Of a DNA stretch of 13,308 bases, positions 6,349-13,308 are shown piece after piece. The notes beneath the pieces were generated by a model. It did not search any database. It saw only the letters and a program-made list of their open reading frames with translations, and was not told where the DNA came from. Origin of the DNA: UBA647 sp964400545 (GTDB lineage: Bacteria > Acidobacteriota > Aminicenantia > UBA2199); the NCBI GenBank assembly GCA_964400545.1, contig CAYNUG010000052.1, positions 1-13,308 of the forward strand, given 5' to 3'. A program made the position numbers and the translations under genes. Every line of letters begins with the position of its first letter. Positions within the stretch are counted from its first letter, which is position 1.

Positions 6349-8154
6349 ATGAAGCGAGAGTTATTATCCGGAAACGAAGCTATCGCAAGAGGCGCTTATG
6401 AAGCCGGAATCACATTTGCATCCGCTTACCCCGGAACTCCCAGTACAGAAATACTGGAAAATGTGGTTAAGTATAAAGATGATATACAGTGTCAATGGGG
6501 AGCAAATGAGAAAACTGCTTTTGAGGAAGCAATGGGAGCAACTTTTACAGGCGCCAGATCGCTCGTTGCAATGAAGCATGTGGGACTTAATGTTGCCGCA
6601 GATCCTCTTTTTTCCTCCAGTTACCTTGGAGCTTCAGGCGGATTCGTTATCGTTTCCGCAGATGACCCGGGGATGCACTCTTCACAGAACGAACAGGATA
6701 ACAGGAACTATGCAATAGCAGCGAAAATGCCCGTACTCGAGCCCTCCGATTCTCAGGAAGCCAAAGATCTCGTTGTCGAGGGAATAAAGATCAGTGAAAG
6801 ATTTAACACACCTGTAATTCTCAGATCTACAACCAGAATATCCCATTCAAGATCTGCAGTTGAAACCGGAGAAAGAGAGACACCCCCGGAAGTCAGTTAT
6901 GAAAAAGATTTTTCAAAGACAATGCTGCTTCCCGTTATAGCCAGAAAGAAACACATATTGGTGGAAGAGAGGCTAAAAAAGATAAAGGAATTCAGTGATG
7001 AGTTCAAATACAATTATATCATTGAGGGAAAATCAAGAATTGGTGTTATAGCTTCAGGAATTGCATTCCAGAACGGAAGAGAAGTCTTTAAAGATGACTG
7101 GTTCCTAAAGGTTACGATGCCCTACCCCTTTCCTGAGAAACTGTATAAGGAATTTGCAGGAAAAGTTGATAAGATCTACGTTCTTGAAGAAAATGATCCG
7201 ATCATGGAAAATTTTGCAAGATTTATAACACCGGATAAAGAAATTATCGGAAAAAATGTTTTCCCGTTAACAGGTGAAATGACAGAGGATGTTATCCTTC
7301 ACTCTCTCGGGAAAAAGGATCTGACCCCTGAATTTGATACAGATCAGATTCCAAAGCGTCCTCCATCTCTTTGTCCCGGATGTCCTCATACAGCAACATT
7401 TTATAATTTGAATTTACAAAAAGTTACCGTAACAGGAGATATCGGTTGTTATACTCTGGGAGGATTACCCCCTCTGAATGCAATGGATACTACAATTGAT
7501 ATGGGTGCATCCATTACCGCAATGCTGGGAATGGAAAAAGCAATGGCAAAAGCAGGAAAAAAGTTGAAGCAAGCTGCTGTTATCGGGGATTCGACCTTCT
7601 TCCATTCCGGAATAACCGGACTCCTTGATCTCATTTATAATGATAGTAAAGGTACATTGATAATTCTTGATAACTCAATAACAGCCATGACCGGACATCA
7701 GGATAATCCCGGTACCGGTAAAACTCTGATGGGTGAAAAAGCTCCAATTGTTGACATACTAAAACTCGTCAGGGATGGATTGGGAGTAAAACATTCATTT
7801 GAAATAGACGGATATGATGTTAAGGGAATAAGATCTTTATTACGTGAGGAATTAAAAAGAGAAGCACTCTCAGTGATAGTTGTTAAGAGGCCTTGTGCTC
7901 TTCTTTTCAGAAAATCGAACTGGTCTCCCACGATCGTAGATCCGGATAAATGTGTGAAATGTGACCTGTGTCTCAGACTCGGTTGCCCTGCTATTACTTC
8001 AAAAGATGATAAAGCTTTTATCGTATCAAGTCTCTGTACCGGTTGCTCTGTTTGTATTCAGGTATGCCCTCATGATGCAATGCATTATGAGAATGAAGAT
8101 GAAATGCATATCAGAGATGCTAACCTTGCAGATTTTCTTAAAGGGGGAAAATAA
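6349..8154 (+). CDS. iorA: indolepyruvate:ferredoxin oxidoreductase, alpha subunit
   Basis: Catalytic subunit of the cytoplasmic enzyme that turns indolepyruvate and other aryl-pyruvates plus CoA into aryl-acetyl-CoA and CO2, reducing ferredoxin. The 601-residue length is normal. The N-terminal domain opens with LLSGNEAIARGAYEAG and the SAYPGTPSTEI loop; GANEKTAFEEA and MKHVGLN follow. The second half begins PPSLCPGCPH and holds the TPP-binding region, with GDIGCYTLG and GDSTFFHSG (from Gly413) followed by ILDNSITAMTGHQDNPGTG. The C-terminus is a two-[4Fe-4S] ferredoxin domain: Cx2Cx2Cx4CP at C535, C538, C541, C546 and Cx2Cx2Cx3CP at C563, C566, C569, C573. GGAGG upstream confirms the ATG at 6349. 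Its stop overlaps the beta-subunit start by one base. No phenylacetate-CoA ligase (paaK-like) gene, a frequent neighbour, lies in the window. Confidence 0.96.
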   Translation: MKRELLSGNEAIARGAYEAGITFASAYPGTPSTEILENVVKYKDDIQCQWGANEKTAFEEAMGATFTGARSLVAMKHVGLNVAADPLFSSSYLGASGGFVIVSADDPGMHSSQNEQDNRNYAIAAKMPVLEPSDSQEAKDLVVEGIKISERFNTPVILRSTTRISHSRSAVETGERETPPEVSYEKDFSKTMLLPVIARKKHILVEERLKKIKEFSDEFKYNYIIEGKSRIGVIASGIAFQNGREVFKDDWFLKVTMPYPFPEKLYKEFAGKVDKIYVLEENDPIMENFARFITPDKEIIGKNVFPLTGEMTEDVILHSLGKKDLTPEFDTDQIPKRPPSLCPGCPHTATFYNLNLQKVTVTGDIGCYTLGGLPPLNAMDTTIDMGASITAMLGMEKAMAKAGKKLKQAAVIGDSTFFHSGITGLLDLIYNDSKGTLIILDNSITAMTGHQDNPGTGKTLMGEKAPIVDILKLVRDGLGVKHSFEIDGYDVKGIRSLLREELKREALSVIVVKRPCALLFRKSNWSPTIVDPDKCVKCDLCLRLGCPAITSKDDKAFIVSSLCTGCSVCIQVCPHDAMHYENEDEMHIRDANLADFLKGGK

Positions 8155-8726
8155 TGAAAACCGTAATCATAGCAGGAGTAGGTGGACAAGGTGTCCTTAC
8201 GGCAAGTAATCTCTTATCGGATGTGCTCCTTGAAGCAGGATATAATGTAAAAAAGAGTGAAGTTCACGGGATGAGTCAGAGAGGCGGAGATGTGATTGCA
8301 ACTATCAAATATGGCAAAGAGGTATTTTCTCCTCTTCCGTCTTTGCGTAATACCGATTTTATACTCGCTTTCGAAAAACTTGAAGGATTGCGAAATATCA
8401 ACTTCCTTAAGAAAAATGGCGTAATGATAGTAAATAATTTTGTATGGGAACCTCTTCCCGTCGCATCAGGTACAGTTGAATATCCCGGAGATGTTGAGGA
8501 AAATCTTGAAAAGTTCTCATCGGAATTGATCCTTATTCCCGCCACTGATATTGCAATAGAATTGGGTAATGTCAAAACTACAAATGTCATTCTTATCGGT
8601 GTATTGGCATCAAAGATGGATATAGAGAAAGAAACTTGGATCAATGTTGTAAGAAGAAAAGTTCCCCCCAAATCAGTTGATGTGAATATTTCCGCTTTTG
8701 AGAAAGGGTTTACATTCGGAGAATAA
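8154..8726 (+). CDS. iorB: indolepyruvate:ferredoxin oxidoreductase, beta subunit
   Basis: Second subunit of the same complex, 190 residues, matching the usual size. It carries the gamma-type domain of 2-oxoacid:ferredoxin oxidoreductases: the nucleotide-fold start IAGVGGQGVLTASNLLSDV, then the SEVHGMSQRGGDV signature and ILAFEKLEGLRN. The ribosome site is AGGGGG (8142-8147), and the ATG shares one base with the iorA stop (TAATG), so the subunits should be made in equal amounts from one mRNA. The frame is intact and all the family's hallmark residues I know are there. No clear terminator follows: a loose CCGG/CCGG pairing at about 8735-8750 is followed by A residues, not T. Confidence 0.95.
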   Translation: MKTVIIAGVGGQGVLTASNLLSDVLLEAGYNVKKSEVHGMSQRGGDVIATIKYGKEVFSPLPSLRNTDFILAFEKLEGLRNINFLKKNGVMIVNNFVWEPLPVASGTVEYPGDVEENLEKFSSELILIPATDIAIELGNVKTTNVILIGVLASKMDIEKETWINVVRRKVPPKSVDVNISAFEKGFTFGE

Positions 8727-8813
8727 ATAGGAATCCGGAACAACACCCCGGTGATCTGAAAAAAAGGAAATAGTTTAGAAATTTAATTAAATAAAGTTAA
8801 AAAAATTATTTTG

Positions 8814-8840
8814 TTGACAACCATATTTTTATGTGATAAT
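8814..8840 (+). promoter_or_regulatory. promoter of the FmdB-type gene
   Basis: TTGACA (8814-8819) is followed after 15 bases by GATAAT (8835-8840), preceded by TGT, which makes an extended -10 (TGTGATAAT). The short spacer is partly offset by the extended element. The surrounding 8765-8850 stretch is strongly AT-rich. Transcription would start near 8847. Confidence 0.55.
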
Positions 8841-8872
8841 TATTTTACATAGGATGTATCAGGATAAAAAAG

Positions 8873-9154
8873 ATGCCAATTTATGAATACAAATGTGAAG
8901 AATGCGGCGAAACTTTTGACGTTCTTCAGAAGTTTAATTCAGAACCTGTAAAAGAATGTAAATACTGTGGCGGAAAAGTTAAAAAACTTATTTCATCCTC
9001 TTCTTTTCAATTTAAAGGAAGTGGATGGTATGTTACAGACTATAAGAAATCAAAAACAGAAAAAAGAACAAGTAATAGTTCAGTATCAAGTAATAAAGAA
9101 GTAAAAGAAGATAAAAAAACTGCAACAAAAGGAAAACAAAAAAGTGTTGCATAA
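8873..9154 (+). CDS. FmdB-family zinc-ribbon protein
   Basis: A 93-residue protein of the FmdB (putative regulatory) zinc-ribbon family. The opening MPIYEYKCEECGETFDVLQK is the family signature. Cysteines 8, 11, 29 and 32 form a Cx2C...Cx2C zinc site, followed by the conserved FQFKGSGWYVTDY stretch (about 51-63). The last 30 residues are Lys/Ser/Thr-rich and probably disordered, also common in the family. AGGA lies eight bases before the ATG. The gene stands alone under its own promoter, so it is not part of the iorAB unit. The family name comes from a gene in a formamidase operon; its molecular role in most bacteria is unclear, and I do not claim a DNA target here. Confidence 0.9.
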   Translation: MPIYEYKCEECGETFDVLQKFNSEPVKECKYCGGKVKKLISSSSFQFKGSGWYVTDYKKSKTEKRTSNSSVSSNKEVKEDKKTATKGKQKSVA

Positions 9155-9215
9155 AAATTGCCTTTCCATCTCTCCCCCCTTAATATAAATACATATCTCC
9201 CACCTAAACAGATCA

Positions 9216-9238
9216 GGCCCTCCGCTAAACGGAGGGCC
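9216..9238. repeat. perfect GC-rich hairpin
   Basis: GGCCCTCCG (9216-9224) and CGGAGGGCC (9230-9238) form a perfect nine-pair stem with loop CTAAA. It stands out against the AT-rich surroundings. No T-run follows on the + strand, and the minus strand also lacks one, so it is not a standard rho-independent terminator. It may be one copy of a dispersed intergenic repeat, or may stabilise or end the FmdB mRNA. Confidence 0.6.
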
Positions 9239-9248
9239 CCTGCCTGTT

Positions 9249-9281
9249 CTGTCAATTGTTTGATAATCCATTAATTGACAG
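9249..9281. promoter_or_regulatory. nine-base inverted repeat, possible operator
   Basis: CTGTCAATT (9249-9257) and AATTGACAG (9273-9281) are perfect inverted copies separated by 15 bases. The right arm contains the TTGACA used as -35 in the promoter called at 9275-9303. The centres of the two arms are 24 bases apart, a bit over two helical turns, suitable for two subunits on one DNA face. RNA pairing is also possible if the upstream transcript reads through. Confidence 0.5.
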
Positions 9282-9303
9282 AGAAGTGATAAAGTGAGAA
9301 AAT
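9275..9303 (+). promoter_or_regulatory. probable promoter of the Trm112-like/O-antigen ligase pair
   Basis: TTGACA (9275-9280), a 17-base spacer and GAAAAT (9298-9303), four of six -10 matches. The start point would be near 9310, leaving a short leader that ends with AAAGGAG (9321-9327) and the ATG at 9333. The -10 is weak, so activity may depend on a regulator. Confidence 0.4.
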
Positions 9304-9332
9304 CAGAGGGATGCATTCCCAAAGGAGCATGT

Positions 9333-9545
9333 ATGTCTGACGATCAAAAAAAACCGATATCAAAAAAACTTCTTGAGATTCTTGCTTGCCCTGTCTGTAA
9401 GGGATCCGTAAATATATTTCCTGTCAGCAAAAGTGAATCCGGACTTAAATGTTCAAAATGTGGAAGAGTATATCCGATCCGTGACGGTATACCAGTGATG
9501 CTCGAATCTGAAATTCTTTCTGATGGAATCAACATCGATAAATGA
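9333..9545 (+). CDS. Trm112/UPF0434-family zinc-ribbon protein
   Basis: A 70-residue protein. LLEILACPVCKGSV with cysteines 19 and 22, then CSKCGRVYPIRDGIPVML with cysteines 40 and 43, is the standard pattern of the Trm112-like family, which includes E. coli YcaR (UPF0434). In eukaryotes and archaea Trm112 is a partner that activates several methyltransferases acting on tRNA, rRNA and release factor; the bacterial role is poorly known, and in envelope loci it may assist a methyltransferase or glycan enzyme (inference). The ATG at 9333 has AAAGGAG five bases upstream. An in-frame GTG at 9294 would add 13 residues with no ribosome site. The stop overlaps the next start by ATGA, so the two are probably translated together. 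Confidence 0.88.
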   Translation: MSDDQKKPISKKLLEILACPVCKGSVNIFPVSKSESGLKCSKCGRVYPIRDGIPVMLESEILSDGINIDK

Positions 9546-10729
9546 GATCATTCACGGGATTGAAAACAGAGGACAGTTTTTTCGAAAAGATATCTTTTAT
9601 TCTTATCCTTGTATTCCTTTTCTCGATTAATTTTTCGATAGCATTCTGCTACATCACCTTCTTTGTACTTTTTATCACCACAACCGTTTCTTATTTTCAA
9701 AGTGAACGCAAAATATCTTTCCCCCCATATTTCAAATATTTGATCGCCTTTTCAATTCTGACTCTGCTATCCACTCTTTTCTCGATCGATAAAACAGCCA
9801 GTTTAAAGGATAATAAGGAATTGTTCATATATTTGTTGATCCCGGTATTTCTTTTAATAATAAAGAGAGCTTCGATGGTTCGATCTGCTATATATACTAT
9901 TCTGTACTCAGCCGTAATTTCATCAGTAGTCGGTATACTGATCTCTATCAGATCCGGAATTTCGCTTCAGCATCGTCTAAAGGGATTCAGTTCACACTGG
10001 ATGACATATTCGGGACTTCTCATGATAGTTTTTGTCTTCTTTTCGGTATACAATATTTATGAAAAGAAGAAAAAGAAAAAAATACTGAATTTTGTTCTTA
10101 TGATTCCTGTCATTATATCAATCCTGCTTTCCCTTACAAGATCGTCATGGTTAGGTGTTTTTATTTCGCTCGGGATTTTCTTTATCTATTTTTTCAGAAA
10201 ACATCCTGATATCCTCATCTTCTCCGCCCTGACCCTGTCACTCATTTTTTTACTCCTTCCAAATTCGATCAGATCCAGAGCTTTTTCGATCTTTGATATT
10301 AATAACGTAACCAACAAGGACAGGATCTATATGGCTTATACAACACTGCAGATAGTAAAAACTTACCCCGTGACAGGTGTCGGTTCTGATAATGTAAAAA
10401 AAATATACCCTAAATACAGACACAGGAATGCAACAAAAAATAATCCTCACCTTCATAATAATTTTTTTCAGATAGCTGCAGAAAGGGGTTTACCCACACT
10501 TATCTTTTTCACGATCTTCTTCATTTCCATATTCAAAGGATTGGTCATTAAGATCAGAAACGGGACAATATTTGAGAGAAGAGTTTCCGTTGCCGTACTA
10601 TTCATGGTCATAGCATTTCTTACAGCGGGAATGTTTGAATACAACTTCGGAGATACAGAGATAAAATTTCTGTTCTTTTTCCTCATCTCCATCCCCTATC
10701 TGGATATCTATCAATACGAGAAACCTTAA
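9542..10729 (+). CDS. O-antigen ligase/polymerase family (Wzy_C) membrane protein
   Basis: A 395-residue inner-membrane protein with about ten membrane segments, of the Wzy/WaaL-like family that joins or polymerises lipid-linked glycans at the outer face of the membrane. LTRSSWLGVF (Arg200) is the usual family arginine region. A large external loop (about 240-310) runs through GVGSDNVKKIYPKY to the signature HLHNNFFQIAAERG (His303, His305, Asn306, Asn307). Two or three further segments follow, one with the acidic MFEYNFGDTE stretch. The start at 9542 lies in the ATGA overlap with the Trm112-like gene and has no separate ribosome site. Sequence alone does not tell a polymerase from a ligase, since both share this domain. 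Three GT4 genes upstream make a surface-polysaccharide role likely. Confidence 0.87.
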   Translation: MRSFTGLKTEDSFFEKISFILILVFLFSINFSIAFCYITFFVLFITTTVSYFQSERKISFPPYFKYLIAFSILTLLSTLFSIDKTASLKDNKELFIYLLIPVFLLIIKRASMVRSAIYTILYSAVISSVVGILISIRSGISLQHRLKGFSSHWMTYSGLLMIVFVFFSVYNIYEKKKKKKILNFVLMIPVIISILLSLTRSSWLGVFISLGIFFIYFFRKHPDILIFSALTLSLIFLLLPNSIRSRAFSIFDINNVTNKDRIYMAYTTLQIVKTYPVTGVGSDNVKKIYPKYRHRNATKNNPHLHNNFFQIAAERGLPTLIFFTIFFISIFKGLVIKIRNGTIFERRVSVAVLFMVIAFLTAGMFEYNFGDTEIKFLFFFLISIPYLDIYQYEKP

Positions 10730-10768
10730 AGATAATCCGGGACATTTTTTCAGGTAAGTCGATTTTTA

Positions 10769-10797
10769 TTGCAATTTTATTTTTTCTTCATTATTAT
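10769..10797 (+). promoter_or_regulatory. possible promoter of the sensor gene
   Basis: TTGCAA (10769-10774, four of six) and TATTAT (10792-10797, five of six) are 17 bases apart in an AT-rich spacer. The start point would be near 10804, which fits a sensor protein beginning at 10837 better than one beginning at 10804. Confidence 0.4.
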
Positions 10798-10836
10798 TTA
10801 TGGATGAAGGCCCTGAATTTACAGGATTGCAGAAGG

Positions 10837-13308
10837 ATGCCGCTCAGAATTTTCTTTTTTCTGATATTTTTATCGATAATAATTCCGTTAAACATTTTTT
10901 CTCTCGACCCGTCAAAAAAAGTATATGACTATCCCATATCAAATTGGAATGTGGATGACGGACTCCCCCAGAATTCTGTAATGTCCATCATTCAGACAAA
11001 GGACAAATATATATGGCTTGGTACAGAGAGGGGACTTGCAAGATTCGATGGTGTTAATTTCACTTTGTATAATTCGTCCGAACATAAGAATATCAGGAAC
11101 AATAGAACCATTGCGATCCTTGAAGACAAAAGTGGGGCCTTATACTCCGGAAGCCGTGGAGGAGGACTAAACAGGATCAGGAACGGAGTAATAGAATGTT
11201 TCCTTAAAAAAGACGGATTGAAGGATAATTTTGTACTCTCTCTCCTTGAAGATTCAAAAGGAACGATCTGGATAGGAACTTTTAACGGACTATCCAGAAT
11301 TGATAAAAACGGAAATCTTTCTGTTTTTGATCCCGGTGGGAAATTTAAAAATAAGATCATCATAACTTTGGCAGAAACTCCGGACGGAAGAATATGGGCA
11401 GGGACCTATAAAAACGGTATCCTTTCTATTTCTGGAAAAATCATCAATGAGTATAAATTAAGTGAAGATAAAACCGTCGAACCCACAGTTAGAGCTTTTC
11501 TGGTAGATCATGAAGAAAGACTCTGGGCCGGAACAAACGGCAAAGGTCTTGTTTACTATTCCGATGATACATTTATTCCATATGAGAATAATTCTCAAAT
11601 TTCGGAACAAACTATTTTTTCATTGTATGAGGACAGAAATAACAATATGTGGATCGGAACTACAAACGGCTTAAACAGACTTACAAACGGAAAAATATCA
11701 CAATGGAATAATGAAAGTTTAATGTCAAAAATAATTGTCAAATCAATTTTCGAAGATTATGAGGGAAATCTTTGGATAGGTTCAAACACTTTGGGTCTGT
11801 TCAGGATCCAAAATGGAATATTTGATTCTCTCTCTTTCAAAGACGGGTTAAGTGCAGATAATATCACTTGTGTTTTTGAAGACAGCACCGGAGGGATCTG
11901 GATCGGAACGGACGGAAAAGGTCTTAATCATATGAGATCGTTAAATGACAGAACGATCAGCATATTGACTACAAAACAGGGAATAAACAGTAATTTCGTT
12001 TACTCTGTTACCGAAGACCTGCAAGGAATGATATGGATCGGTACAAGTTCAGGAATAACAGTTCTGGACAGGACCACACATTCTGTGAAATCACTTATGA
12101 AAGGTTTGGACAAACTCCCTAACGATATGGTAAATGTCCTCTATACCGGAAGTGATGGTTCTATCTGGGTAGGAACTTCAGGTGGGGGTCTGGTACACTT
12201 TTCCGAACATGATACAGAAACCTATTCTAAAGAAAACGGGCTCTCGAATAACTTTGTCCATTCAATATACGAAGATAAAGAAGGAAGCATCTGGGTTGGT
12301 ACTTACGGGGGAGGCGTTGATAAGATAACAAACGGAATAATATCCAACTATAACACTGATTCCGGACTTTCCAATAATTTTATTTTTTCCATTACAGGTG
12401 ATAACGAGAATAACATATGGCTCGGAACCGGAGGTGGGATAAACAGGATACACAAAGGTATTGTATTTCCAATCAACTGTAAAGCACCAATGTTCTCCGA
12501 TACTATCTACAACATCTTTATCTCTGACAATAATGATCTCTGGCTTACCTCAAATGTAGGTCTTTTCCATATAAAAAGATCACACATTGACAAATACTTT
12601 AAAGGAGAGTTCAAGAGCATCCCTTATCAACTATTAAATTCCAGAGACGGGCTCAACAGCGATGAATGCAGAGGCGGGATACAACCTGCAGGATGGAAAT
12701 CATTGGCAGACAACCTGTTCATTCCAACCACAAAAGGTGTATCAATTCTTGATACTAAAAAACAATTTCACAATGATCTGCCACCCCCTGTCTATCTGGA
12801 ACATATCGAATCCGATTATCCATATAAAATGGAAAATGGTAAAGCAATCTTCCCGGGAAACACAAAGAAGATCGACTTTAAATTCACTGCACTAAATTTT
12901 ATTGCCCCTGAAAAGATTAGATTTAAAGTAAAAATGGAGGGCTTTGATGACGATTGGTCGGAAATGAGTGACAAGAGAAACAGATCAATATCATATACTA
13001 ACCTTTCAGCTGGAGAATATAATTTCAGGATCATCGCTGCAAACAGCGATGGCGAATGGAATAAAGCAGGCGTTTCTTTTAGTTTCAGTATCCGGTCACT
13101 CTTTTATCAATCCGCATTATTCTACTCATTAATAGGTTTCATACTCTTAATGCTGTTTATTTACATCTATATACTAAGGATCAGAAATATCGGGAAAAAA
13201 GAATCTGAATTGAAGATAATAGTCGATGAACGGACAAAAGAACTAAGATCATCGAATTTGAGACTTACCGAAGCAAATGAGCAGAAAAGTGAACTTTTGA
13301 GCATGGCA
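10837..13308 (+). CDS. two-component propeller-type sensor, N-terminal 824 residues (runs off the window)
   Basis: An open frame without stop from 10837 to the window end. It begins with a signal peptide, MPLRIFFFLIFLSIIIPLNIFS then LDPSKK. Residues 28 to about 645 are Reg_prop repeats of the form DGL-(S/N)N-x-(V/I)...EDxxGxIWIGT-xxGL: 13 clear copies and one degenerate one (LFIPTTKGVSILD), enough for two seven-bladed propellers. A Y_Y_Y (Ig-like) domain follows (about 675-755; FTALNF, FKVKMEGFDDDWSE, YTNLSAGEYNFRI), then one membrane segment (about 760-780), a coiled coil (KESELKIIVDERTKELRSSN) and EQKSELLSMA, the usual opening of a histidine-kinase dimerisation domain. The propellers would sit in the periplasm and sense a ligand; glycan sensing is typical in Bacteroides relatives. 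The start at 10837 has AGGA at ten bases; an in-frame ATG at 10804 would add 11 residues before the signal peptide. The kinase and any receiver or DNA-binding domain lie outside the window. Confidence 0.9.
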   Translation, partial: MPLRIFFFLIFLSIIIPLNIFSLDPSKKVYDYPISNWNVDDGLPQNSVMSIIQTKDKYIWLGTERGLARFDGVNFTLYNSSEHKNIRNNRTIAILEDKSGALYSGSRGGGLNRIRNGVIECFLKKDGLKDNFVLSLLEDSKGTIWIGTFNGLSRIDKNGNLSVFDPGGKFKNKIIITLAETPDGRIWAGTYKNGILSISGKIINEYKLSEDKTVEPTVRAFLVDHEERLWAGTNGKGLVYYSDDTFIPYENNSQISEQTIFSLYEDRNNNMWIGTTNGLNRLTNGKISQWNNESLMSKIIVKSIFEDYEGNLWIGSNTLGLFRIQNGIFDSLSFKDGLSADNITCVFEDSTGGIWIGTDGKGLNHMRSLNDRTISILTTKQGINSNFVYSVTEDLQGMIWIGTSSGITVLDRTTHSVKSLMKGLDKLPNDMVNVLYTGSDGSIWVGTSGGGLVHFSEHDTETYSKENGLSNNFVHSIYEDKEGSIWVGTYGGGVDKITNGIISNYNTDSGLSNNFIFSITGDNENNIWLGTGGGINRIHKGIVFPINCKAPMFSDTIYNIFISDNNDLWLTSNVGLFHIKRSHIDKYFKGEFKSIPYQLLNSRDGLNSDECRGGIQPAGWKSLADNLFIPTTKGVSILDTKKQFHNDLPPPVYLEHIESDYPYKMENGKAIFPGNTKKIDFKFTALNFIAPEKIRFKVKMEGFDDDWSEMSDKRNRSISYTNLSAGEYNFRIIAANSDGEWNKAGVSFSFSIRSLFYQSALFYSLIGFILLMLFIYIYILRIRNIGKKESELKIIVDERTKELRSSNLRLTEANEQKSELLSMA
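11011..12640 (+). repeat. coding repeats of about 126 bases (propeller blades)
   Basis: The IWIGT codons recur in frame at 11011, about 11140, 11266, 11392, 11521, 11647, 11770, 11896, 12028, 12163, 12289, 12415 and 12538. Spacing is 123-135 bases, or about 42 residues per blade. DNA identity between units is modest and highest around ATCTGGATCGGAAC, so the repeats are old protein repeats and not a recent DNA expansion. Confidence 0.85.

Noticed and set aside
8276..8746. 156-codon open frame on the minus strand
   Set aside because: It is antisense to iorB, which has strong family signatures; no recognisable protein feature.
8731..8770. Hairpin after iorB as a terminator
   Set aside because: Only CCGG/CCGG pairs well and the following run is A, not T, on the transcribed strand.
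11011..12640. Regular about 126-base spacing as a possible CRISPR or DNA satellite
   Set aside because: The period equals one protein blade, units are diverged and in frame, so they are protein repeats.
12662..12895. 77-codon + strand frame inside the sensor gene
   Set aside because: Out of frame with the propeller and Y_Y_Y coding sequence, which is continuous here.
1..13308. tRNA, rRNA, insertion sequence, phage or toxin-antitoxin genes
   Set aside because: No tRNA-like cloverleaf arms, rRNA stretches, transposase or integrase motifs, or paired small toxin genes were seen in either strand by reading.

Overview
The window comes from an AT-rich bacterial genome. The base composition is low in G+C by eye, the promoters are TTGACA/TATAAT-like, there are Shine-Dalgarno sites, and genes are packed tightly with ATGA and TAATG overlaps. 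Every supported gene lies on the + strand. An indolepyruvate:ferredoxin oxidoreductase pair points to an anaerobic, ferredoxin-based metabolism that ferments amino acids. A two-propeller hybrid-type sensor and a bacterial homologue of the archaeal/eukaryotic release factor fit a less-studied lineage, perhaps near Bacteroidota or another candidate phylum, but I cannot name the taxon from sequence alone.

Layout. Bases 1-119 hold a degenerate 7-bp tandem repeat and no gene I can support. A tight three-gene cluster follows (120-3411): two GT-B (GT4) glycosyltransferases and an eRF1/aRF1-like protein with a zinc ribbon. A promoter and a structured leader (3463-3566) precede an unrecognised membrane protein with about eight membrane segments. 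Next come a small unrecognised protein with a hydrophobic middle and a coiled-coil end, and a third GT4 glycosyltransferase with an extra N-terminal region. A new promoter with an embedded palindrome drives iorA-iorB (6349-8726). A single FmdB-type zinc-ribbon gene follows under its own promoter (8873-9154). After a palindrome-rich spacer come a Trm112/UPF0434-like zinc-ribbon gene and, overlapping it by ATGA, an O-antigen ligase/polymerase-type membrane protein. The window ends inside a large sensor protein: signal peptide, about 14 propeller blades, a Y_Y_Y domain, one membrane segment, a coiled coil and the first residues of a histidine-kinase dimerisation domain (10837 to beyond 13308).

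How the genes fit together. Three GT4 enzymes and a Wzy/WaaL-type protein suggest that much of the window makes or assembles a surface polysaccharide. IorAB is a separate metabolic unit that oxidises aryl-pyruvates to aryl-acetyl-CoA and reduces ferredoxin. The release-factor-like protein, the FmdB-like ribbon and the Trm112-like ribbon are three zinc-ribbon proteins that may act in translation or regulation. The sensor may respond to a polysaccharide or other extracellular ligand, by analogy with its family.

No RNA gene, CRISPR array, insertion sequence or phage gene is visible. No gap between genes exceeds 300 bases.
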